Shown in pieces: positions 1 through 10,100 of a stretch of DNA of 64,000 nt. Origin of the DNA: CBDCWQ01 sp965223435 (GTDB lineage Bacteria; Myxococcota; Kuafuiibacteriia; Kuafuiibacteriales; Kuafuiibacteriaceae); NCBI GenBank assembly GCA_965223435.1, contig CBDCWQ010000019.1, positions 372,001 through 436,000 of the forward strand. Direction: 5' to 3'. Within the stretch, counting starts at the first letter, position 1, and each line of letters starts with the position of its first letter. Both the position numbers and the translations under genes were made by a program. Below the pieces are notes generated by a model that did not search any database, was not told the DNA's origin, and worked only from the letters and a program-made list of their open reading frames with translations.

Positions 1-891
1 CATGAAGCATTCGACAAGATCCGAGCCGCACGGGCTGCCCGTCAATTCCCACAAATCTTGGAGAAGATCGCCAACGGAAAATTGCACGTCACAGCCGTTC
101 GGGTCCTGGCGCCCGCGTTAACGCACCAGAACTGCGCGAAACTCCTTTCGGAGGCCGAGGGAAAGTCTACCGATGCCTTGAAGGAAATCGTGGCCGCACT
201 GCGCCCGAAGGCGGATGTCGCCTTGAGCATTCGGAGATTGCCAACACCACCCGCCCATCCCAAGACTCCCAAGCCGACCCGTCCCTCGCAGAAGAACCCT
301 CAATCTACTCGGTTTGAACCGTCTCCTTCCCGGGAAACACCGGCTCCTGCCATCGCGCCCGCTCAAAAGACCAAACGACCTCATTTCGAACCAACCGCAA
401 GGGAACGATATGCCTTCCGATTTGCGGCTGGAAAAGCCTTCCGAAACAAGTACGAGGAGGCTCGAGCCCTTTTGAGTCATGCCATTCCCGGTGGGGACCC
501 AGAATCGATTCTAGAACGAGCGCTGGATCTATTGATCGCAGACACCAAGAAGAAGCGCTTCGGCCTGGGGGCTCGCTCCAAGAAAGCTCAGGAAACTGAA
601 GAAAACCAGAAACCTGTTTCGCGTGCTATTCCGGTCGCCACCCGCAGAGCAATCGCCGAAAGAGATGACTTGCGATGCACATTCGTAGGAGTCGATGGGA
701 CCCCATGTGGGAGCCAAGCTTTTCTCGAAATTCATCACTGGAAAGATTTTGCTTTGGGGGGCGATCACACCCTTGCCAACACAGGGCTCTTATGCCGAGC
801 CCACAACCAGTACCTCGCCCATAGAACCTGGGGCCAAAAGAAGATCCAACAGCAAAGGGATAAATGCCGAAAAAAATCAGCGCACATGTAG
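1..891 (+). CDS. HNH endonuclease domain protein (5' end outside window)
   Basis: The reading frame is already open at base 1, so the true start lies upstream and the TTG at 58 is not a likely start. The N-terminal visible part is helical (residues 1-75 of the fragment), followed by a Pro/Lys/Arg-rich linker (about 80-130), another helical stretch, and a C-terminal HNH nuclease fold. That fold has a first Cys pair (C-T-F...P-C-G), the core EIHHWKDFALGGDHTLAN and a second zinc motif LLCRAHN. The HH pair and the Asn/His of the finger are intact. Proteins of this layout are very numerous in myxobacteria and relatives and are generally annotated only as HNH endonucleases; their substrate is unknown. 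It ends at a TAG, and the next 270 bases hold no gene. Confidence 0.85.
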   Translation, partial: HEAFDKIRAARAARQFPQILEKIANGKLHVTAVRVLAPALTHQNCAKLLSEAEGKSTDALKEIVAALRPKADVALSIRRLPTPPAHPKTPKPTRPSQKNPQSTRFEPSPSRETPAPAIAPAQKTKRPHFEPTARERYAFRFAAGKAFRNKYEEARALLSHAIPGGDPESILERALDLLIADTKKKRFGLGARSKKAQETEENQKPVSRAIPVATRRAIAERDDLRCTFVGVDGTPCGSQAFLEIHHWKDFALGGDHTLANTGLLCRAHNQYLAHRTWGQKKIQQQRDKCRKKSAHM

Positions 892-1162
892 CAACGTCAA
901 AGGACGGCGCGAACAAAAGGCAGAAGAACTTGCTTCGGGGCTTGGCCGAGGCTTTGGAGGGACCTGCCCCACACACGCTAACAGACTGAAATGATCTCGC
1001 TTTTCGGTTTCGGGGCGGACTCTAGCTAAACAGAACGCACCAGTTCGAAGCCCGGTGCTAGCCGGACCCGAGGAGCCAAGGGAGCGTACACACAGAACCG
1101 TGAGGCGACACCGCAGGGTCCAATGCCGCATCGTGCCTGGATTCGGATTTGTGCGTTTCTGT

Positions 1163-4100
1163 CTAATCCGAGGGGTCGTCGTCGCCGAACAGGCCGCGGA
1201 GAAGCTCAAGCGACTCTGGGTCACGCCGTAGCTCCTCGATCACCTGAGTCTCTGTCGGGCGCTCTTTTTCTATCACGTCGCTCGGATCCCCGGTCCAATC
1301 GACCGGCATGACCTTGGGCGGAGCCGACCGCGGACCCCGGTAAGACTGATCTTCGTACCAAACAATATACACCGAACCGACGCGTTCTTCTTCGTCGTCC
1401 GGGTCGCGAAAATCGAAGGTCGCGAGCTCTGGGACAAAAACGTCGGTGCTCTCATCGTGAAGTTGGGCCTTGATGAATGTGGAGAAACCTTCCCAGCCTC
1501 CATGGGTGGCACCTATCCCGCCATAGTTGTCAACAAGCCACCCGAGGTCCACCGCTTTTTTGCCTCGAAAGGCTGCGGGTGGAAGCCCCGGTATCGAGGA
1601 AGCATCGACGACCCGACGAACCCACCGCTTGTCGTGTTTGGACCGCCGAGCGGTCAACAGTTGGTAGCCGCCGAACTGTCCCCGGCGGGGAATCATGCTG
1701 ATCTCCCACTCGGAGCCCAACTCCAACTCGCTCCAGGCCTGAAGCGCCCGGTTGTGGACCCATGTTTTGGATCGATTCCCGACCCACCTGGGCAACGCAT
1801 GGATGTCAGGCCAGGCTTCCCCCGAAATCGACCAGGGTCGATGATCCATCAAGAAGGCGAATGGGAAAGGCTGCGCGTCGTAGTAGTGAAGCCGAAGCCT
1901 CGGCTGGCGACCATCATGGAATACCTCGAGGCGTCCAAGGCCCACGGGAACAATCTCCGGAATGCTGTCGTCCTCACGCCACACCAGTTCGTAGCCCTGG
2001 CGGTAAGAATCCAAAGATGTGGTCACCGACCAACCGAAAGTACGGTTGAACCAATTGCGACCGCCCTCTTTGGGCTCGCCGAAGGCATCGATGGCCCCGG
2101 TTGTCACCCCGGCCCAGATGGTATCGAGGATTGCGCCAAAATCGGCCTCCGTTGGGGGGGGCGCCCACGGGGCATCGCTGGCAGAAACGAAACCCAGTGG
2201 GTCGAGCGCCCGAAGCCGGTCGTAATAGAAGTAGCGCCCGATGATTCGAATCATTTGTTCGTAATCGACTTCGACCACCTCGGACGCTGGGCCCGCCTCA
2301 CCCCATTGAGGCAGCGACTGTACGCTATAGTGCGCGATCTGCATCTGCCCGTCCCCAATGTACTCTCCCACAAAATATCCGCTGGGCACCCCTTGATATC
2401 GGGTACCAAAGTACCACGTCGTTTGGCTCACGGCGTTTTGGGCCAGGGGAATGGTCGACCCCTTTTTGGAAAGTTTCGGCAGCATGTTTTTTGAGAACCA
2501 CGCTGCATCGATGGTCCCCGATGGACCGAGCGCCTTTTTGGGCAAGTTCGAGAACTCCGACACCGGCACCACTCGACGGGAAAAACCGCCCGTCTCACCG
2601 CTTAAAAAGACCTCTGCCCACACCCCCTCGGTGGCGCGGGCTACGGGGACAAAGGTCCCCAGACCGTTTTTCTTGAATCCGACTTTCTTGAGCCAAGCCC
2701 TCAAGGCTTTGCTCTCCTTGTCCGGGTTCACATCAAAATCTCGGTCGATGGTCTTAAGCGTAAACAGAGCTTCTCGTTCGCGAAGAGAACTCATCGGAAT
2801 GAACGGCCGACTAGGAATGTAGCTCACGAAGGTATTCGACCCGCTCGCGCCCCCCGCCGAAGCGTCACCCGAAGGCAAAGAGCCTTCATCGCCGGATTGG
2901 CTGCCGGAAGACACGCCGGATGGAGGTGTACCATTCGGGCCATGGGGGCCCTTGCCCCCGGCGACGACAAAACGCTCCGCGCCCAAGCGATCAAACTCAC
3001 CGCGAATCATGAGCTCTACGACATACAAGAAGGCGATGCGTTCTTGAGGCGGCAGGGTATCGGCAAACGGAGCGATGTATTTCCAAAAAACGTGGTGGCG
3101 CACAAAATCTTCGAGCAGCGCCGAGCGCGGACGCGAAGTCTTCAGCTTATAGACCGGCCACAACGATTCCGTGCTCGGCGTCAACAGGCCAAAGTGCCCG
3201 AAAGGCGCCTCAAAGCCCAACCAATCGATCTGAATGAGGTACACGCCGTGCTCTTCGAAGGGCTCCCCAGGATTGGACAAGGGGTTTTCCAAAACGGGGC
3301 CCTCAGCATGAATCAACGCCACGGCCCGAAGCGCCTCTTCGTTTTTGAAGTGCGTGCCGGCAGGCTGCACCACCACGTCTTCCGGGGAGACCACCCCCAC
3401 GCGCTCCCAAAGCGGCGAAGTGGGCGCAGTGCCCGAAACCAGGATGGTCTCAAGACCCACGTCCACTTGGGCGCTCGACAAATACGCTGCGGCATCCAGC
3501 CCAATCCCTGCGGCCAAAATCCACTCTTTGGGGAGCCTCGCGACCTCGTCCAGCCAACGGCTCGCGGGTGCGCCAAACCGAGCGGCCAAACGGCCCGGCG
3601 CCAGCAAGAGCCGAGCACCCCATTCGGCCGCCACCCCGGGCGGCGCATCCGCAAACGCCCCATCGGACAACCCTCGTACCATGGCACCAAGAGCCTCCGC
3701 GAGCTCACCGGCCGACGGCGGCCGGGTGGCCTCGAAGTCAAAGTCAGGTCCAACCGGCACGCCTGGTGCCAAACTTTCTTCAAAGCGCCCCACATCACCC
3801 GGCGAAGCCACGGCCAAAGCTCCGAGGACAGCCCCGCCACCTTGGAGCCAAGCCAAAGCTTCCGCACGGGTGTTGGGCAAAACGCCGCCCTCACCGGCCC
3901 ACAAAGGACCAGAGGCTGGCAAACCGCGCCCCTCCTCTGTGGAGTCGTCCGGCGACAACCAAAAGCGAGCGCGCCACTCCGATGTCTGGTTCTGAAGCGC
4001 AAGTCCATCTGCCAAAGCAAAAAACGCCCCTTCGGTCACAACGCCGCTTTTTAGCCAATGATGAATGGTCCCGGGCCCATTCCCCAAAGCAGAGGCCACC

Positions 4101-7100
4101 CGGAGCAGGTCGCCATCCGCCTCCTGGTTGATGAGCCTTCGAAGCCACAGCCCATTGCTCGTCTGAGCCGGGTCGAGGCCTTCGAAAGACGCCACGGGTA
4201 TATCCAAAAACCACCAGTGGGTGTCGAGATTTCGATCCAACACCGCACGAAGCTCGACACTTGTAGGCGCCCAATAAGCCGGCGAGCCCGGATTCATCGC
4301 CTCTAAACCATCGATCCCCCACAGCTGAAACGCCACCGGATGACCCTTTTTTTCACCCTCCGATAGCGCTTGCTCAAGAACCCGAGACCGAAGCGTCCGC
4401 AAAAAAGTCTGCACCTCGGCCGCATCCGCATCATCCGAAGGCGGTTCACAATACTGGGGTCGATCCGGAGCAGGGTTCAACCACCCATCAAAACAAATCG
4501 AATGAAAGTGACCCCAGGTCGTGGGAAACAGGTGATCGTCAAAATCAGCCGTGTGACCCTCAAGGGTTCCGAAGGTCAACCCCGGTGGCCCCTGGTGAAG
4601 CTCGAGGGTTCGCGGCAGCGGATCGTGAAGAGCACGCACCAACTGCGAAAACCGCAACGTCTCCCCACCATCTTGGGATCGCAACAGCCCATAGTCGGAC
4701 CGTGGCGAACCCTCGAGACGTTCTTCGAGTCGATGGGAAAAAGCCTCACTCAAAACCTCGCACGAAACACCTAGGAAGTGGACAAGCCTACGGTGGTCGG
4801 TCGCCCGATCCACCATGGGCAGATCGCAAAGATGCGCCAGGTCCCACAGGGTCTCGTTCAACGTCACTTCGCGGTTGCGACTCTCATAAGCCTCAACCCA
4901 CTGGTAGGGCCAACGCTCTTCATCGGCCTCGTGCCACGCAAAACGAATCTGCTCCAGCCGCTCGACCCAGTGGTCAAAGACGTGCGGCTCAAACCCCGAA
5001 GCCAAGAGGGCATACAGCCCATCCCGAAAAAGCGGCAATAACATCTCGGAGAGCACATGAAAGTGGACCCCCACGCCTATCGGTGGGTTGCGATCGTCAA
5101 GATCACGCGTCCACGCACTGGGCCCCACCCGAATCCCAAAGATACCCCCTGGACGGTGGGCGACTACCCGGGAGGCGGAATGGGTGCCATCCGAGGTCGG
5201 GGGCAGGGCCAAAAGCCGCGCCAAGGCCAACTCTTCAAGGCGCGGATCTAGAGGACCGGCGGCGCGCAGCAGCAGGATCCATGCCTCTTCGCTTTCGGCA
5301 AAGCGCTGGACACCATCGCCCATGGTGTCTCCCAAATTCGGCGCGCGCCCCTTTTCAAGCGACGTGATAATGTCAAACGCCCGAGCCGTCTCACCACGGT
5401 GAAGAGAAAAGAGCCCATAAAGCACCATGTCTCCTTGCGTCGCTTCACCGGTTGCTTCCGAAGCCGAAAAAGTGGCGAAGGGCCGACCCACTCCCTCGTC
5501 CCAAAGATCGTGCGTCAATCGGTCGGTCACGGCCTCCTTCAAACGCGCAAGCGTTTCGATCGAAGAGGCTGTTCCTTGAATAAGCGACGGCAACACGTCG
5601 GGCGCAAGGTCTGCCATCGACGAGAATTCCTCTTGAAGAATCGTTAGGGCCAAATCGAGCGCAAAATATACGTACACCAAAGAGGAGGTCGTCGTCTTTG
5701 AATCCGCCACATCGGCCAGCGCCCGTGTCGCCACCTCTGGAAGTCTTCGCCCCACCTGGGACAACAAAGGCTCTAGGTCAGCGCCCTTTGGAGACCGCGA
5801 AACGTGCCGAAGAATACCGTAAAGTCCTAGCGCCGTGTCTTCGAGCACCATCGTGGTCTCTGGCCATTCACGCTCAGGATCGAGAGACGCCAAAGCCGGA
5901 TCCATGAAATCGGCCACCCCGAAGTCTGCCAGGATTTCAGCCACCGCGCTTTTCGCATCATCGAACCGCGCCAACGACAACCAGGCCGATGCCTGCAGGG
6001 CATGGTCTTCTAGCGTGCGGGCTTCACGGGTTCTGGACGCCTCTTCCTCCGCGCCACCGAGGGTCACCCGAAGGCGAAACGGACCTGTCGTTTTTGATAG
6101 GCCGGTGATGATGAAGCGGTGGTGGTCGTCACCATAATGGTGCATCGTCGGCACCGGGCCAAACGCCACCGGCTCACCCAAGGCCTCGGCACTCACAGTG
6201 TGCCGCTTGCCAGTCGGCAAGACCACCTCCAGCGAAGGCCACAGCGTAGGCACAGTTCCCGCATCCAGCCACAGCGGCTCGACCCACACTCGAAGGGGCA
6301 GGCCTTCGGGCAAGTGGAGGTGGTAGTGAACTTCAGCCCCAGCCTGCTCTATCTTGTCTTCGATCGCCGAAGTCTGCCCCCCGCCCGGAAGATCTCTAAA
6401 CTGAGCCAGACGAAGGTGTTGAAGCGTTCTGAAGACGTTCAACCGGCCACCCGAGACGACCGCCCCCTCCAGCGATGGACGCCGGTCCACACCGTACATC
6501 AGAGCCTGACGAATCTGTTTCGGCAGAGCCCCCGGCGCGACACGCCATGCCAAAAGTGCCGCACCCGCGACCATGGGGCTCGCGAAACTGTTGCCGACCA
6601 AATACCCCTCTTGCGGGCGGTCATCCTCGGTGCGATAGCTGTAGTATTCGTAGTAGTAAAGGGGCGCCGCGATTTCCAGATTCCGGCCTCGATCCGAAAA
6701 AGAAAGAAGTTCATCATCGGGCCCCGTAGACACCACGCCGAGCAAGTTTGGCGCGTACAACTCTGCGGGAAACATGGTCGCATCTCGCTCGTTCGCGGCC
6801 GCAGCCACGACCACAATGCCCGCATCTTCCGCCCGAGCAACCGCTGCCTGAAAGGCTTCCTGGATGGAGAAACTTTCAATCCATCCCAGAGGCCCAAGCT
6901 TTCCCCAAAGTGGGAGATCCGTGCCCCAGCTCACGTTCATGACCCGTATGTCAGCCCCCCCCTGCCCCTGAAGATGCTGCAACTTCAGCCCAATCGCGTA
7001 ATCCATGGCATCCAGCATCCGCGTCACCGGTGTAGGAAACCATCGCTCGAGGGTGTTGAAAGGAACCGGATAATACAATTCACTCCCGTCGTTTGATATT

Positions 7101-10100
7101 CGAAGGGCCAACACCTGTGCACCTGGCGCCACCCCCACCGAACCGGCTCTCGGAACTTCGGCCAACCAACGGGCAACTCTCACTCCGTGCGGATTGGTAC
7201 GTGTGGGATCGTTGTCTTCATCAAAAAAGTCCCAACCCCAGGTGTCATCCACATACCCGTTTTGGTCGTTGTCGATGCGATCATCGGGGATCTCGTGGGG
7301 ATTGGTCCAATAATTGACGTTCGGGTCCGTACGCCATCCGCCCGAGTCGATAACCGCAACCACAAAGTCGCCCGCATCGGGCATGATGGACCACGCTTCC
7401 GGTAAGTCGAGGTCCACGTCAAAATGGGCCGGATCATACTGACCCTGATTGTGAAAATTGCTACGGTAGTCAAAGATCTCAAGATCCCTAGGATTCCAAA
7501 TGCCCTGGTCCGCAATGTGTGAGTCCTGCTCGAGTGCGGCCTGGTCCAAAGCTTGGATCGAAGCAAAAAAGTGGTCGCGAACCATCTTCGCCGTGATGAC
7601 CCGTTCGGGCACGCGCTCGGCCCCCTTGCCATCCTCGAACGAAACCTTCCACGGGCCCGCCGTCGAAGCGGTGGGCAACCGCGCGTAGCTTTTCAGAGGA
7701 CGATCCCAGTCCGCATCTACACTCCGCTGGTGGTCATACACATCGATGAACCAGATGGCCGCCGTACTCGACTGAAGTTGCGTCGAGAGATTGTGAATCC
7801 GCTGGCTGGAGTACGGAAAATCGTGGTCTCGAACAAAGCGTTGCATCTCGGCCCACAATTCATTCGCCACGCGGCGAAAACCCACGCCCTGCGGGTGTTC
7901 TGTCTCTTCAGCGAATCGCCAAAGCCCCAAAATGACGCCTGAGGTCGCCTCCAGGTGATACGACTTCGGTTGCTTCGCTTGCTCCGCCAGGCTCAGATCG
8001 ATGTAGGGATCGCGAAAGTCGGCAGGAAAATAGTGGGTACCGAGATAACGTCGATCCTGAGGGTCTTCGTCGAAGGGCAGCTCTTTCACAAAGGCATCAA
8101 TGGTGTATTGAAGACAGGTCCCAATCTTGCCGACCTCTTCTTCCGAAAGGGATGCATAATCCACCGAAAGCGACAGCCAACTGCAGTTGTCAACAGCAGA
8201 AAAACGGCTAGGCACAAAAGTGCCTGCTCGATCAAACACACCTCCGGTGATGACTCGCTTTTGGTCTACGTCCCAAAGGTCGGTAAAAATAGCCCGCTTC
8301 AGCGCCTCTTTCGACCGGCTCAGTTCGTCTTCAGACACCCCCAGCACCTCGTGGTGATGAAGGGCGTGATTCAGGACCTGAAGCGCATCCACATTGTGCT
8401 CGGTCACCACATTGGTTGCCCGAACCCGAGGCGTTTCGTCGTCGTAACCCAGTTTGTCCAAGATGCCGTAGTATTCCGCCCCGCTTCCGGCACCCAAAAG
8501 TTCGCTCGCCGTGTAGCCCGCCGTGAACAGGCCCGATTCGGTTTGGGACTGAAGCAGCCCCCGAAGGGAAGCCTGATAACACTCTCGCGCGAACGAGGCT
8601 TCTGTGCCCCCCGTACTCACATAGATCCCAAGCCCGTGCACCGCCCACGCACTCGCCCCCGTGACCAACCGAAAGTCCTTCCAGTTGTCGCCGGCCGTGT
8701 TGTGAGAAAAATGCCAGCCCAGAATCACCCCTGGATCCGCTTGGTCACGAACCGCGCGCTCGCAAAGCCATCGCGCCAACGCCTCCGCATTCTTTTCGCC
8801 CCGCCGGGCCGCCTGCGCCAAAGCGATGCCTTGGGTGTACACCCACACCCGCTCGTACTCCGCCAACTGGGCGGTGTCTTCGTTGCCTTCATCCGCCAGG
8901 AACTCCCGCTGCGCCCCCCGGCCTGCGTGGTAGCGGCCATCGCGAAGTGACACCGCACGCGCATAATTTCCATCCACAGCCCCCGACAAGACCGCCGTAG
9001 CCCGTAAACCCACGCCCTGGTGCTGCGCGCTTTGAACCGAAAGCGAAACCGGATCCCCCACCCCGTCAAACGCCCGCCAAAGTGTCGCCGTAGAGCCACC
9101 CAACACGTGGGCGCCCGCCAGCGCCGCCTCGGGGCCAAAAGAGCCACCCGCCGAACCGCCGAGCGACGACCCTTCCTGGTTTGCAAAGGAACCACCGTCC
9201 AAGTGGTCCGCCCCAGACGGGCCTTGACCCGGAGTCGCAAGCCCATCACCTTCGACAAAACGAACCGCCCCGAGCGACTCGGGCACCGCCACGTGGTATT
9301 GGTTCTCAACCTGCACCCGAAAGGCCGAAACTTTCCCAGACACCAAGGGCTCAGTCGCCAAGACCACCACCCGAGATTCAACCTCGTCGGGCTCAAGCAG
9401 CGCGGCCCGAGACACCATGATTTCTTGACGCCCCAGTGCACTTTTTGGAGCCCCAAGCCAGACCGCGGCTATGAGGTCCCCGTGGGAAACCAACTCCGGA
9501 ACCCCCCAAAGCACATCAGCCTCTTTGCCGTGGGTTCGCCCATGGATGACACCTGCGACCGCGATCTCCTGTTCGCCGTTTGTCGGATTCCAAATCCGAT
9601 TGACCATCTCCTGCCGAAAATCGTTGCCATCTCGGGTACGCAGAAGCTGAATCAATCCCCCGGGCGGGTCCTGAGGACCGGCTTCCTCCGAGTAAGGCAC
9701 ATACGAGAGCACCGCCACCGTGCTCGACGTCGAGGTCAGCTTGGGCATATAGCCCTGACCAACCACTCTGCCCGCCGACCAATGTTGCCCACCGTCTTCG
9801 GAATGCGACAACATCAGCGCTTGGACGCGTGGTACGTTCGGATCGGCGGACGGGCCCTGCTCGTAGACCGCATACAACGTTCCCCCGGGACCGCGGGCGA
9901 CATGGGGGTGCGCCGGACGGTCTACGCTTTCATCGCCCGCAAGCGCGTCTACCGTCGAGATCCGCCAGGCCTGAAACGCGCCGTCAACCCACACACCCTG
10001 GTCCCACCCTCCCCGGCCGTGAACAACTTCAGCCCCGGAGGAGGGGTCTTGATCGGAACCGGCCAAAACTTCAAGATCGGACCACGCCCCCTCGACCAGG

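Noticed and set aside
1457..2494. 345-aa plus-strand ORF opposite giant 1, and other long antisense ORFs (for example 2897-4054, 9020-10291, 27024-28508)
   Set aside because: They lie antisense to clearly conserved domains of the giants. Their sequences are Arg/Pro-rich without recognisable motifs, as expected from shadows of GC-biased codons.
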